Part shown: in pieces, positions 8,501 through 17,418 of the stretch
Numbering within the stretch: position 1 is the stretch's first letter
Layout: every line of letters starts with the position of its first letter
Assembly (NCBI GenBank): GCA_964571695.1
Contig: CAZNDG010000008.1
Location: 24,026-88,025, forward strand
Length of the DNA stretch: 64,000 nucleotides
Origin: UBA8958 sp964571695
GTDB taxonomy: Bacteria > Desulfobacterota > Syntrophia > Syntrophales > UBA8958
Reading direction: 5' to 3'
Translations under genes and position numbers: made by a program
The notes under the pieces: generated by a model
The model's input: only the letters and a program-made list of their open reading frames with translations
Database searches by the model: none
What the model was told of the DNA's origin: nothing

Positions 8501-10147
8501 TCATTCGTGGACATAGATACCCGGCGCCCGATCCCGGGGCGGGTATTTCCGGTTTCCCAGAGGCGGGGGCGGCCGCCGGGAGTTGTCGTGCTGGCTCAGC
8601 CAGGCGGTCCAGTCCGGCCACCAGGAGCCGCGCCTTTCCTCCTGCCGGCGGAGCCAGGCCTCGGGTTCCTCCGGGAGCTCCGCCTCCCCGCTCCAGTATT
8701 TACGCCGCGATCCCTCGGAGTGGGGGTTGATGATCCCGGTGATGTGCCCCTCGCTGGAGAGGACAAAGCGGCGTCGGCCCGCAACGATCCCGCAGGTGCG
8801 AAAGGCGCCGCGCCAGGGGCAGATATGGTCAAGTTGGGTTCCCACGGCGTAGAGGGGCTGTACGACCCTGCCCATATCGATGGGACGTTCCCCCAGGGTC
8901 AAGGCGTCGCTTTTGGCGAGATTGTTGTGGAGGTAGAACTCCCGGAGATAGTAGGAGCACATGGCCTCGGGCAGGCGGGTGCTGTCGCTGTTCCAGAAGA
9001 GCATGTCGGACTTCGGGGAGGCGGCCCCGTAAAGATAGTTCTGAATATAGTTTCTCCAGATCAGGTTGTCGGCGCCGAGGATCCGGAAGATCCAGCTCAG
9101 GTACCGGGCATCGAGGAATCCGTCCATTTTCATGAGGGCCTCGGTGGCGGCGAGGGAGCGGTCGCTGATGAAAACCCCCAGATCCCCCGGTTCACTGAAA
9201 TCCACCAGGGTCGAAAACAGCGTCCAGTCCGCCACCGGCCCGGGGCTTTTCCTCCGTTGGCCCCGGTTGAGCCAGGCCATGAGGGCCGCCAGGGCCGTGC
9301 CGCCGATGCAGTACCCAGCCGCGTGGACCTGGGGACTCCGGCAGATGTGCCGCGCCGCCGCCACCGCCGCCAGCGCCCCGGCAAACATGTAATCGGAGAA
9401 GGCAACCTCCCGCATGGCCTCCGTCGGATTCTTCCAACTGATAGTGAAGACGGTAAACCCCTGATCCCGTAGATAACGGACCAGGCTGGTCTGGGGGGTC
9501 AGATCGAAGATGTAGTACTTGTTGATCCAGGGAGGGATCAGAACCACCGGGAGGGTATAGGTCGTTTCCGTGGCGGCTTCGTACTGGATGAGTTCCATGA
9601 TCTCGTTGCGAAAAACCACGGCGCCGGGGGTAATGGCGATATTTTCCCCCACCCGAAAGGCCGTCTCGTCGGTGATACGGGAGAGATAATCCCCCCTGCT
9701 CAGGTCTTCCCAGGCCCGGCCCAGCCCCTGCATGAGACTGGCGCCCCCGGTTTCGAGGAACTTTTTCATGGCCGCGGGATTGGTCCAGAAGAAATTCGGC
9801 GGCGCCATGGCGCTCAAGATCTGTTGGATCCAGAAACGGGCCCGTTGCCGGTCCCGGTCGTTGAGGTCCCGGGTCAACTCCACCAACTCCCGGAGCCAGA
9901 TGTCCAGAATGGCATGAAAGCGCCGGTTTAATTTTGCGTTCTTCCGGACGTATTCGAGGAAGACCTCGCCGGCGTTTTCCTTGTCCTCCGCCGGCAGCTC
10001 CGAGGACAGGAGGTGGGGAAACTCTTCCCGGGTCGCCTCCTCCAGACGCCGGAAGAGATCGATGACCCGCTCATTCGTCTCTTCCGAGCGGTCCAGCCAG
10101 GAACGCTGGACATTCCAGAGGGAAGTCAAAATATCCAGGGGGTCCAT
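8501..10147 (-). CDS. phaC: PHA-synthase-like alpha/beta hydrolase (PhaC family)
   Basis: 548 residues, typical for class I PhaC. The N-terminal third is helical. The alpha/beta-hydrolase core has the cysteine lipase-like box GYCIGG, the Asp of LDHICPW and the His of SSEGHITGIINP, which together form the Cys-Asp-His triad of polyhydroxyalkanoate synthases. The segment PPWINKYYIFDLTPQTSLVR is also characteristic. Established members polymerise (R)-3-hydroxyacyl-CoA. Here an ACP gene lies immediately upstream (2-bp gap) and KAS III and FabD genes flank it, which suggests that the substrate or product is carried on ACP. That last point is inference. No phasin, PhaA or PhaB gene is nearby. Confidence 0.82.
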   Translation of the reverse strand: MDPLDILTSLWNVQRSWLDRSEETNERVIDLFRRLEEATREEFPHLLSSELPAEDKENAGEVFLEYVRKNAKLNRRFHAILDIWLRELVELTRDLNDRDRQRARFWIQQILSAMAPPNFFWTNPAAMKKFLETGGASLMQGLGRAWEDLSRGDYLSRITDETAFRVGENIAITPGAVVFRNEIMELIQYEAATETTYTLPVVLIPPWINKYYIFDLTPQTSLVRYLRDQGFTVFTISWKNPTEAMREVAFSDYMFAGALAAVAAARHICRSPQVHAAGYCIGGTALAALMAWLNRGQRRKSPGPVADWTLFSTLVDFSEPGDLGVFISDRSLAATEALMKMDGFLDARYLSWIFRILGADNLIWRNYIQNYLYGAASPKSDMLFWNSDSTRLPEAMCSYYLREFYLHNNLAKSDALTLGERPIDMGRVVQPLYAVGTQLDHICPWRGAFRTCGIVAGRRRFVLSSEGHITGIINPHSEGSRRKYWSGEAELPEEPEAWLRRQEERRGSWWPDWTAWLSQHDNSRRPPPPLGNRKYPPRDRAPGIYVHE

Positions 10148-10149
10148 CT

Positions 10150-10416
10150 TCAGGCCCTCTTCTCTCCCCCGGCGTCAAGCTTTTCAGGGTTTTCGATACG
10201 GGCGGCAATCTCCCCGAGGGTGGCGTCCTCGCCGAAGAGGTCAAGGGGGATGGTGACATTGAAGGTTTCCGCGATAAAATTCTGCAGGTTCACCGCCGCC
10301 ATGGAATCGAAATCGGGGATGTCCCCCAGACGGGTTTCCGCATCGATGACCATTCCTTCCGTTTCCGGGAAAAGGTCTTCTATGCCCGTCCTGAGTTTCT
10401 TTAACGTATCGGTCAT
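10150..10416 (-). CDS. Acyl carrier protein
   Basis: 88 residues. Helix II begins with the phosphopantetheine attachment motif DFDSMAAV, the Ser being the modified residue, and the protein is acidic, as ACPs are. It differs from housekeeping AcpP, in which the motif is usually DSLD, so it is likely a dedicated carrier. A ribosome site (AAGGAGG) lies 7 nt before the ATG. It is wedged between KAS III (upstream) and the PhaC-like gene (2 bp downstream), so its partners are probably these two enzymes plus FabD. Confidence 0.85.
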   Translation of the reverse strand: MTDTLKKLRTGIEDLFPETEGMVIDAETRLGDIPDFDSMAAVNLQNFIAETFNVTIPLDLFGEDATLGEIAARIENPEKLDAGGEKRA

Positions 10417-10447
10417 GCCTTTACCTCCTTTTGGATATGTTCCTTAC

Positions 10448-11428
10448 TCAGATCCGGATCAGATTGGCTCCCCAGGACAAGCCGCCGCCGAAGGCCGCGG
10501 TGATCACCAGATCCCCCGGGCCGACAACGCCCTCCGTCCGGGCCTCGTCCAGGGCGATGAGGACCGAGGCGCTGGCGGTGTTCCCGTAGCGGTCCAGATT
10601 TACATAGAATCTTTCCCGTGGGACGTCAAGGATGTCGGCGATGCCCCAGAGGATGTGAATGTTCGCCTGATGGCACAGGAAGCATTTGATCTCTCTCAGC
10701 GCGACGCCGGCCGCCGCCGCGGCCTGGCGGATAACCAGGGGGCCTTTGTCGAGGGTGAAGTTGAACACCTCCTCCCCCTTCATGCGGAAATACGCCGCCC
10801 GGGGGTTGGTGATCTTTCCGTAGGGCATCATGGCCCCGCCGCCGGGGACGCAGATCGTTTCACTGCGGCTGCCGTCGGTGCCCAAAACGGAGTTGAGCAC
10901 CCCGCGGGCGGCTTCTTCCCGGCCCTGCAGCAGCACCGCCCCCGCCCCGTCTCCGAAATAGGGGTAGGTGGAGAAATCCTTACGGTTGAGGATCCGGGAA
11001 TAGGTCTCCGCGGCCACAAAGAGGATGTTTTCGTACTGCCCCGTCCGAATCAGGGCGTCGGCGAGGTGGAGGCCATAGGTGCTGCCCGCGCATACGGAAT
11101 TGATATCGAAGGCGAAGGAGCTCCGGGCTCCGAGGAGGTGCTGGAGGCGAGTGGCCGTGGCCGGCTGGATGCGGTCGGGGGAGGAGGTGGAAAGTATGAT
11201 CCCCTTGACGTCGGCGGCCGGGAAGGAGATCTTCTCCAGACAGGACCGGGCCGCCTCGAGGGCGAGGTCGGAGGTGGTCTGATGTTCTCCGGCGTGCCGC
11301 CGCGCCTGGACCCCGGTTTTGCTGCCGATCAGGGCCTGGGCCTCCCGGGAAAACTGGGTGAGCCCCTCGTTGGGAATGACGGTCTCCGGCAGGTAGGAAC
11401 CGGTGGAGGCAATGACGCCTCTTTTCAT
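10448..11428 (-). CDS. 3-oxoacyl-ACP synthase III family protein (KAS III)
   Basis: 326 residues from the ATG at 11428 (GGGGGAAAG upstream). It starts with the typical MKRGVIASTGSYLPETVIPN. The catalytic triad is visible: Cys in NSVCAGSTYGL, His in CLCHQANIHI and Asn in GNTASASVLIAL. KAS III enzymes condense an acyl-CoA with malonyl-ACP. As the first gene of a block with ACP, PhaC-like and FabD genes, it may start a dedicated acyl chain. Assignment to housekeeping FabH is not safe, because the usual plsX and fabG neighbours are missing. Confidence 0.87.
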   Translation of the reverse strand: MKRGVIASTGSYLPETVIPNEGLTQFSREAQALIGSKTGVQARRHAGEHQTTSDLALEAARSCLEKISFPAADVKGIILSTSSPDRIQPATATRLQHLLGARSSFAFDINSVCAGSTYGLHLADALIRTGQYENILFVAAETYSRILNRKDFSTYPYFGDGAGAVLLQGREEAARGVLNSVLGTDGSRSETICVPGGGAMMPYGKITNPRAAYFRMKGEEVFNFTLDKGPLVIRQAAAAAGVALREIKCFLCHQANIHILWGIADILDVPRERFYVNLDRYGNTASASVLIALDEARTEGVVGPGDLVITAAFGGGLSWGANLIRI

Positions 11429-11500
11429 ATCGCTTTCCCCCGCTTTTTGATTGAGGAAGATCTCTATCACAGAGCGGAAAATCCTGTCAAAAAAAACCCT

Positions 11501-12811
11501 TCAGGATATCACCGGCGGGCCGCTGACCAGCACCTTGTCGATCCGGTGGCCGTCCATGTCCACGATCTCGAACCGCCAGTTGCCCCAGTGAAAGTGATCG
11601 CCCGTGGTGGGGATTCGTTCCAGATAGGACATGATGAATCCGGCCAGGGTGTGAAAATCGCCCCTTACCTCCGCCGGCAGTTTCTGGATCTTGAAATGGG
11701 CCTTGAAGTCGTCTATGGAGAGGGCGCCGTCAACGAGCCAGGAGCCGTCCTCGCGGCGGACGATCTCCCGGTCCCCCCCCTCGCTCAGGGAGGGTATGTC
11801 GCCCACGATCGTCTCGATGACGTCGCTGATGGTCACCAGTCCCTGGATGATGCCGTATTCATCCACCACCATGGCCATATGGATGGGGGATGTCTTGAAC
11901 TGTTCCAGGACCTGCCAGGCGGAGATCGTTTCAGGAAAATAGAGGGGTTTCCGCAGCAGGGGCAGGAGGTCGGGATCTCCCTTTTCCGGGGTGAGCTCCT
12001 GCTTCAGGAGGTCCTTGAGATGGAGAAATCCGATGACCTGATCGAGACTGCCCCGGCCGACGGGGAAACAGGTGTGTTCACCGGTACGGATGATATCCAG
12101 ATTTTGGGCGAAGGGCTTCGCGGCATCCAGCCAGAGGACGTCCGGACGGGGAGTCATGAGATCACGGACGCCCAGATCGTCGATGTGGAAGGCCCGGTGA
12201 CAGATCTCATGCTCCATGGCATGAAAGATGCCGGCTTCCGCTCCCTCTTCGAGGAGCACCTTTACCTCTTCCTCCGATACGGAACTTTCCGACTTTTTTA
12301 TGTTCATGACCTTCAGGAGGGCCTCCGTAGAGATATCGAGAATCCAGACCAGGGGGTAGGCGGCAAGGGAAAGGTAATAGACCGGGCGTGCGGCCAGGGT
12401 GGCGATCCGTTCCGCCTTGAACAGGGCCAGCCGTTTGGGGACCAGCTCCCCCAGGACCAGAGAGAGATAGGTGATTGCCAGTACCACCAGGGTGAGGCTG
12501 ATGGTGTCGCTGTACGGGCGGAGCGCCGGATACTGCTGCAGATAGGCGCTCACGGATTTCGCCACGGTTGCGCCGCCGTAGGCCCCGGACAGGATGCCGA
12601 CGAGGGTGATGCCGATCTGGATGGTGGAGAGAAAACTCCCCGGTTCTTCGGCGAGGTTCAGGGCCTTCTCCGCCCCGGCATCGCCGTTTTCCGCTTCGAC
12701 CCGGAGCTTGGCCTTGCGGGAAGATACCAGGGCGATCTCCGCCATGGAGAAAGCCCCGTTGATCAGGACCAGAATCAGCAGAATAATAAGTTCGGCAGGC
12801 AGAGAAGACAT
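11501..12811 (-). CDS. CNNM/CorC-HlyC family membrane protein with CBS domains
   Basis: 436 residues. The DUF21 (CNNM) membrane domain spans about residues 1-190, with an N-terminal segment ELIILLILVLINGAFSMAEI and three further hydrophobic segments. A pair of CBS domains follows (about 210-335; for example TRPDVLWLDAAKPFAQNLDI and VVDEYGIIQGLVTISDVIET). The CorC_HlyC transporter-associated domain closes the protein (about 350-430). Members are implicated in Mg2+/Co2+ efflux and often called hemolysin-like; hemolysis is not a likely function. It appears to be a single transcription unit, with a strong hairpin at 12891. Confidence 0.88.
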   Translation of the reverse strand: MSSLPAELIILLILVLINGAFSMAEIALVSSRKAKLRVEAENGDAGAEKALNLAEEPGSFLSTIQIGITLVGILSGAYGGATVAKSVSAYLQQYPALRPYSDTISLTLVVLAITYLSLVLGELVPKRLALFKAERIATLAARPVYYLSLAAYPLVWILDISTEALLKVMNIKKSESSVSEEEVKVLLEEGAEAGIFHAMEHEICHRAFHIDDLGVRDLMTPRPDVLWLDAAKPFAQNLDIIRTGEHTCFPVGRGSLDQVIGFLHLKDLLKQELTPEKGDPDLLPLLRKPLYFPETISAWQVLEQFKTSPIHMAMVVDEYGIIQGLVTISDVIETIVGDIPSLSEGGDREIVRREDGSWLVDGALSIDDFKAHFKIQKLPAEVRGDFHTLAGFIMSYLERIPTTGDHFHWGNWRFEIVDMDGHRIDKVLVSGPPVIS

Positions 12812-12890
12812 GAGTTGCGATTTCCGGAATTCAAACGATTGTTACGATCAATATAGGCGGCTTTTGCTATGGAGTCAAGGAAAGACTCCC

Positions 12891-12918
12891 GCAGGTGACT
12901 CCGTCTGGAGTCACCTGC
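12891..12918 (-). terminator. Perfect 12-bp hairpin, possible terminator
   Basis: GCAGGTGACTCC and its exact complement GGAGTCACCTGC flank a 4-nt loop GTCT. On the minus strand the hairpin lies 86 bp after the small membrane-protein gene at 13004 and is followed by a mixed T-rich stretch (TCTTTCCTT). It may end that transcript and insulate the CorC-type gene. There is no uninterrupted T run, so it could instead be a structural or binding site. Confidence 0.5.
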
Positions 12919-13003
12919 GAAGGAAGGTATGATCAGGAATGACGGCTTTTCCGCTTTGCCGCCGCGCCTTCGGGAGGCGGTTCCTGGGATGGCGGGAGGG
13001 ACC

Positions 13004-13234
13004 TCAATAACGAAGGAACAGAATGGGGAGAAAATAGAGGACCGCCAGGAGAATGACCGCGGCGCAAAAGGCGTCGAGAGACCTTTCCAGCCCCGTAATG
13101 GTCCGCTCCCAGTCATGGCCCCGGAGCCGCCGGAGCAATCTCGCCGGGGAAAGACCGGCCCGGAGAAGACGATCGTTCCGCGCGGCGGCGGGGAAGCCGT
13201 ATATGCCGTCTGCGTAAGCGCGTAGTTTCATCAT
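13004..13234 (-). CDS. Small membrane protein, unknown
   Basis: 76 residues from the ATG at 13234; a second ATG is adjacent and a weak AAAGGCAGG lies upstream. The N-terminal half is basic and the C-terminus carries one clear membrane segment, AAVILLAVLYFLPILFLRY. No family was recognised. It is in the same direction as lexA upstream (55 bp away) and the CorC-type gene downstream. The hydrophobic C-terminus suggests a real protein, but the evidence is limited to the open frame and its composition. Confidence 0.4.
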   Translation of the reverse strand: MMKLRAYADGIYGFPAAARNDRLLRAGLSPARLLRRLRGHDWERTITGLERSLDAFCAAVILLAVLYFLPILFLRY

Positions 13235-13288
13235 TGATAGCCTGCCTTTCTCAAATCGCCCCTTCGATGTGATCAATGTTCGTCAATT

Positions 13289-13876
13289 TTAGAGGTGATA
13301 CTTTCTGATTACCGCCGTGACCACGCCCCCCATGAGAAGTTCCGCTTTCGGGATGATGGGGGGGTATTTGGGATTGGCCGCCTCGAGGCGGACCTGATTC
13401 CCTTGTTTGCGGAAATATTTCATCGTCCAGTCGCCGTCCACTTGGGCAACGACGATGTCCCCGTTTTTCGGCTCCCGTCCCTTCTCGACGATGACGAGGT
13501 CTCCCTCCCGAATGCCCTCGCCGATCATGGAGTCGCCGCTGACCTGGAGGAGGAAGGAGGATTCCGGCCTGGTCACCAGGTATTCATCGAAAGAGATGAT
13601 GTCCCGGAGTTCCTCTTCCGCGGGGGAGGGAAAACCGGCGGCCACTTCCCCCACCATGGGAATCCCCCTGGCCCGCCGCCCCGGCGTCAGGTAGCCCTTG
13701 CCGTCCTTCTCCAGCAGGCCGTTTTTTAGCAGCTTGTTGATCCAGAAGTGGACGACGCTTTTGGAGCGGACCCCCAGGAGCGGAAGCATTTCCGCATAAC
13801 TGGGCATCCGCCGGTGCCGGCGGTGGAAGTCGTCGATGGCCTCGGCCACGCTGGGGACGGTTCTCTTCGTTTTCAT
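13289..13876 (-). CDS. lexA: LexA-type SOS repressor
   Basis: 195 residues from the ATG at 13876. The N-terminal winged helix-turn-helix is MPSYAEMLPLLGVRSKSVVH. The self-cleavage site is Ala-Gly in VAAGFPSP. The S24 catalytic dyad is Ser in SGDSMIGEGI and Lys in WTMKYFRK. When RecA filaments form on damaged DNA, LexA cleaves itself and frees the SOS genes. A palindromic AGAACGAATGTTCT immediately upstream fits autoregulation. The open frame continues 20 codons upstream of this ATG, but those codons overlap the promoter, so they are not taken as coding. No other SOS gene lies next to it. Confidence 0.88.
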   Translation of the reverse strand: MKTKRTVPSVAEAIDDFHRRHRRMPSYAEMLPLLGVRSKSVVHFWINKLLKNGLLEKDGKGYLTPGRRARGIPMVGEVAAGFPSPAEEELRDIISFDEYLVTRPESSFLLQVSGDSMIGEGIREGDLVIVEKGREPKNGDIVVAQVDGDWTMKYFRKQGNQVRLEAANPKYPPIIPKAELLMGGVVTAVIRKYHL

Positions 13877-13882
13877 GGCCCC

Positions 13883-13911
13883 ACGGTATAGAACATTCGT
13901 TCTATTGTCAA
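13883..13911 (-). promoter_or_regulatory. lexA promoter with SOS box
   Basis: Minus strand: TTGACA (13906-13911), a 17-bp spacer and TACCGT (13883-13888). The palindrome AGAACGAATGTTCT (13890-13903) fills the spacer. It resembles the GAAC-N4-GTTC operator known from Gram-positive and some deltaproteobacterial LexA, not the E. coli CTGT-N8-ACAG box. LexA bound there would block polymerase. The -35 hexamer overlaps the stop of the upstream diguanylate cyclase gene. Confidence 0.7.
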
Positions 13912-16220
13912 GAGTTTTTTTCGTTATTCTCCTCATGACAGACCCGGTCTTTTCCCAGCTCCTTGGCCTGGTACATGATCTGGTCGACGCGTTTTACAAA
14001 GTCCTTCGGGTCTTCCTGGGTTTGGTATTGGGCAATGCCGATGCTTACCGTCATCCGGATGTTTCCGTCGGGTGCGGGTGCGAAGGTTTCTTTTTTGAAT
14101 TCCCTTCTGATTCTCTCCGCGGTAATGATGCCGTCGCTGCCTTTGGTTGAGGGCAGCAGGACGGTAAATTCTTCGCCGCCGTAACGATACGCGGAATCCG
14201 TCTTCCGGAGGCATCGCTTGATCACCTGGCCGAGCCCGCTGATTACCCGGTCCCCCTCGACATGACCGTAAGTGTCGTTGAAGGCCTTGAAATTGTCGAT
14301 ATCGAGCAGGATGAGGCTCAGTGGTTCTCCATAGCGGTTGACGCGATCGATCTCCATTTTCAACTGGCTGTAAAAATAGCGGGAATTGTATAGCTGGGAG
14401 AGACTGTCGATGATGCTGAGTTCCCGGTATCTTCTTTCACTTTCCCGCAGTTTTTCTTCCGCCTGTTTTCTCTGTGTTATATCGAGGAAGGTGACCACGG
14501 CCCCGGACACCCCGCCGGCGACGATCTGGGGATAGGAGAAATATTCCACGGGGAAGCTGCCGCCGTCGGCCTTCCACAACACCTCGTCATCGATCTGCAC
14601 CCCTTTTCCCTCTCTGAATGACTGGTAGATGCGGCAATCTTCCACCGCCATCGGCGTTCCGTTCGGATAGGAATGATGGATGAGGTCGTGCATGTTTTTC
14701 CCGAGCAACTGGCCGATATCCTCATATCCCAGGATCCGCAGGCAGGCCTGATTGGCAAAGGTGCATTTCCCCTCAAGATCGATGCCGTAGATCGCCTCGG
14801 CCGTGGAATTCAGGAGCAGTCGCACCTGCGCTTCCGATGCCTTGAGCTTTTCATTCGCCTCCTTATGGTCGATGACCCTCCCCAGATACTCCGCGATCGC
14901 ATCGATCAGCTTCCTTTCCTCCTCGAGAAACGGTCCATTACCGTCGCCGGACACATCGTTTAGATAGCAGATCTCCAAGGAGCCCACGGACTCACCTTGC
15001 CGGATGATATGGGCCGCCATTCTCCTGGTCGTTTCCTGAAAATTCCCCGTCCGGAATTCCCGCTCCCGCCAGATGATGCGCGCGCAGGCGGATGCGGAAT
15101 AATTAAAGCCGCCGGGGATCAACTCGACGCTTTTCCGCAATACGTCCTCAATGGCATCGGTTTTTTCCACGATCTCGGCGAGGGAATAGAGGCATGTCAA
15201 TTCCTTGTTGCGTTCCTTCAATTCTTCCTCCGCGGTCCGGCGCTGCGTCACTTCCCTCTCCAGACGCTCCTTCGCGGCGTTGAGTTCCCCGGTTCGTTCC
15301 CGGACCCGGTCCTCCAAGCGATCCCTGCTTATCCGCAATTGCGAGGACATTTCGTTGAACGCCCCGGCAAGCTCCCGCAATTCCCCGCCGGCGGGCTCCG
15401 GGATCTCCTCGCCGAGATGGTCGGCGCTGGCCGCGATCGCTTTCGCCTTGTCGCGGAGCATGGCGATCGGTAAAACCAGGAAACGGCGATAGATAAAGCT
15501 GTGACCGGCGAAAAGGACGCCGAGAATGGCCGTGAGCACCAGCGCAATCTGAACGAAGGTTCTGTTCATGCCCTCGTAGGCGGCGGTGAGAGGTATGCGC
15601 AGGGATATGGCGCTCACCAGGTCGCCTGCCTTCCGGTTGAAACTCCGCTCGGATCCATAATGCTTGAGAAGATCGGCGGGGGCGTTGCCGGGGGTGCTGT
15701 GACAGCGCAGGCAGGACTCTTCCATGGATTCGCCCCTCCTCAAGACCGCTAAATAAGGCTTGCCGTCCATGGTCCGCATTTCCGAACGGGACTCCAGCGT
15801 CCCGTCGTTTTTCAGGGCCGCCAAAAAGGCCCGCTCGTAATCGTCGGCCTCGTTTTCGGGACTCCGGGCATCCACCGCGGCGTCCTTGAGATAATATCCG
15901 GCCGGGTTGAGCTCCAGGAAGTATTTATGGATGCCCCGGATCGCATAGGTGGAGGACATCCAGGAAGGATCGAAATATTCGGGGGAGCGAAAAGGCGCGG
16001 TCCATTCAAAAAGGCGGGGCTTCAAAACATGGGAAAAATAGGTGTGGGTGGCCAGGTTGCGGTCGAGGAGAATGCGGGCCTTTGCCTCCGCTTCGACCAA
16101 CGCCTGCTGTTTCATGCCCTGGTTGACGAGCAGGATGATCATGGCGGTGATGATGAAAAACAGGATCCCGAGGGTGGCGGTAATGATTCCGGATAATGTG
16201 AGATCGGCGATTTTTTTCAT
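13908..16220 (-). CDS. Membrane diguanylate cyclase with DUF3365 heme-type sensor, HAMP, PAS and GGDEF
   Basis: 770 residues from the ATG at 16220; the longer upstream frame overlaps the PfkB gene and is rejected. Domain order: a membrane segment (LSGIITATLGILFFIITAMI), a periplasmic DUF3365 domain with a c-type heme motif CLRCH at about residue 168, and a second membrane segment (about 220-240). These are followed by HAMP, a coiled coil, a GAF-like region, PAS (QVRLLLNSTAEAIYGIDLEG) and C-terminal GGDEF with the intact motif YGGEEF. It should make cyclic di-GMP in response to a redox, gas or ligand signal sensed by heme. It follows the PfkB gene by 11 bp and its 3' end carries the lexA -35 box. 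Confidence 0.85.
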   Translation of the reverse strand: MKKIADLTLSGIITATLGILFFIITAMIILLVNQGMKQQALVEAEAKARILLDRNLATHTYFSHVLKPRLFEWTAPFRSPEYFDPSWMSSTYAIRGIHKYFLELNPAGYYLKDAAVDARSPENEADDYERAFLAALKNDGTLESRSEMRTMDGKPYLAVLRRGESMEESCLRCHSTPGNAPADLLKHYGSERSFNRKAGDLVSAISLRIPLTAAYEGMNRTFVQIALVLTAILGVLFAGHSFIYRRFLVLPIAMLRDKAKAIAASADHLGEEIPEPAGGELRELAGAFNEMSSQLRISRDRLEDRVRERTGELNAAKERLEREVTQRRTAEEELKERNKELTCLYSLAEIVEKTDAIEDVLRKSVELIPGGFNYSASACARIIWREREFRTGNFQETTRRMAAHIIRQGESVGSLEICYLNDVSGDGNGPFLEEERKLIDAIAEYLGRVIDHKEANEKLKASEAQVRLLLNSTAEAIYGIDLEGKCTFANQACLRILGYEDIGQLLGKNMHDLIHHSYPNGTPMAVEDCRIYQSFREGKGVQIDDEVLWKADGGSFPVEYFSYPQIVAGGVSGAVVTFLDITQRKQAEEKLRESERRYRELSIIDSLSQLYNSRYFYSQLKMEIDRVNRYGEPLSLILLDIDNFKAFNDTYGHVEGDRVISGLGQVIKRCLRKTDSAYRYGGEEFTVLLPSTKGSDGIITAERIRREFKKETFAPAPDGNIRMTVSIGIAQYQTQEDPKDFVKRVDQIMYQAKELGKDRVCHEENNEKNS

Positions 16221-16231
16221 GAAATGCCTTC

Positions 16232-17404
16232 TTAACTGTAGAGCAGGTCCATCATGTCGAGCATGGGCCCGGCCGTCTTGATATCCACGATCTTGATGGA
16301 GTTGTGATCTTCCGCACCCAGTTCCTTGCGGAAAGCGGCCAGCTCCCGTCCGTCGGGGCAATAACCGGAGCCGCCCAGGGTGGTGCAGGCGTAAGAGGCC
16401 CAAATTCCCGCTTCCGCCATGGCAACGCGAAAATCTTCAAAAGAGAAGGAGGTGCTTCCCGCCAGCGCCGAGGCGAGACCGGCGGCAAAGGCATCGCCCG
16501 CCCCGGTGGCATCCCGGACCCGTTCCGGCGGCAGCAGGGCCTGGCCGTAAATGAGTCCGTCCTTGCCGTCGCCATGGACGCCGAGGGCGCCGAAACGACC
16601 CATGCTGATGACGGCGTTGATCCGTCGTTCCCGGAACCAGGCGATGATTTTCCGGAGGGAGGGGAGACGGCCCGCCGTCTTCATGAGGTTCTTGTATTCC
16701 CAGATATTCATTTGCATGACCGAGGTCTTGCGGATGGCATCCTCCCAGAATGCGATGCCCAGCTCGATCTGGCTGTGACCGAGATTGAGAAAAACGGGCG
16801 CCTTTCCCTGCCAGTAATCGATGATGAAACGGGTGCATTCGCCGGGAACATGGGGATGACCGTTGCTCTTGTCGCCGTAGATGTGGCCGACGATCACCCC
16901 TCCCGGTACGATGCCGAGCCCGTGCTCGATGTCATGAAAGCGTTTTTTTAGGTGCTTACGGAAGTCGTTTCCCTCGACGAATTTTTCCGAAAATACCGTC
17001 GTTTGTCCCTGATTGACAAGGAGAGTCGAACGGGGAGTGGCGAGGCGGGAGACAAAGAACTTCCGGGGGGAGAGGAACTTGGCCAGTTCCGGCCGGTCGG
17101 TGATCTTGCCGGCGGCGGTGGAGATGCTGTCCCGGATCAATCTGCCCCGGCCGTCGTTGCCCACGGGCAGGATAGGCAAAACCGGGTATCCGGCGGCAAG
17201 GAGACGAAGAGTATAGTTCAGGCCGCTGCCCCCGAGGCTCTCCTCCTGCCGGACGATCTGCTTGCGTCCGATCTGCAGGGGGGCGTCACAGCGGACAATG
17301 CTTTCGATGGCCCCGCTGCCGATGGCGATTACCGGCGCAGGCGTTTCCGTCCGCGGCGGCATTGATTTTTCCGACGTTTTTGTTGAGCGGCGCGACGAAG
17401 TCAT
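16232..17404 (-). CDS. PfkB-family carbohydrate kinase
   Basis: 390 residues. The family C-terminal signature is RDATGAGDAFAAGLASALAG, in which the Asp of GAGD is the catalytic base. The N-terminal GGSGLNYTLRLLAAGYPVLP corresponds to the ribokinase sugar-binding GG motif. It would phosphorylate a sugar or nucleoside. The substrate cannot be read from sequence, but the amino-sugar genes upstream (nagB, glmM) make a sugar phosphate pathway plausible. The protein is longer than ribokinase (~310) because of an N-terminal extension of about 20 residues and internal insertions. The start could also be Met15. Confidence 0.8.
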   Translation of the reverse strand: MTSSRRSTKTSEKSMPPRTETPAPVIAIGSGAIESIVRCDAPLQIGRKQIVRQEESLGGSGLNYTLRLLAAGYPVLPILPVGNDGRGRLIRDSISTAAGKITDRPELAKFLSPRKFFVSRLATPRSTLLVNQGQTTVFSEKFVEGNDFRKHLKKRFHDIEHGLGIVPGGVIVGHIYGDKSNGHPHVPGECTRFIIDYWQGKAPVFLNLGHSQIELGIAFWEDAIRKTSVMQMNIWEYKNLMKTAGRLPSLRKIIAWFRERRINAVISMGRFGALGVHGDGKDGLIYGQALLPPERVRDATGAGDAFAAGLASALAGSTSFSFEDFRVAMAEAGIWASYACTTLGGSGYCPDGRELAAFRKELGAEDHNSIKIVDIKTAGPMLDMMDLLYS

Positions 17405-17418
17405 TCCCGTCCCTCTTA

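Noticed and set aside
10013..12856. 947-codon open frame opposite the PhaC/ACP/KAS III/CorC genes
   Set aside because: Antisense shadow produced by GC-rich third positions; it spans several real genes, has biased composition (Gly/Asp/Pro/Arg rich) and no family motif.
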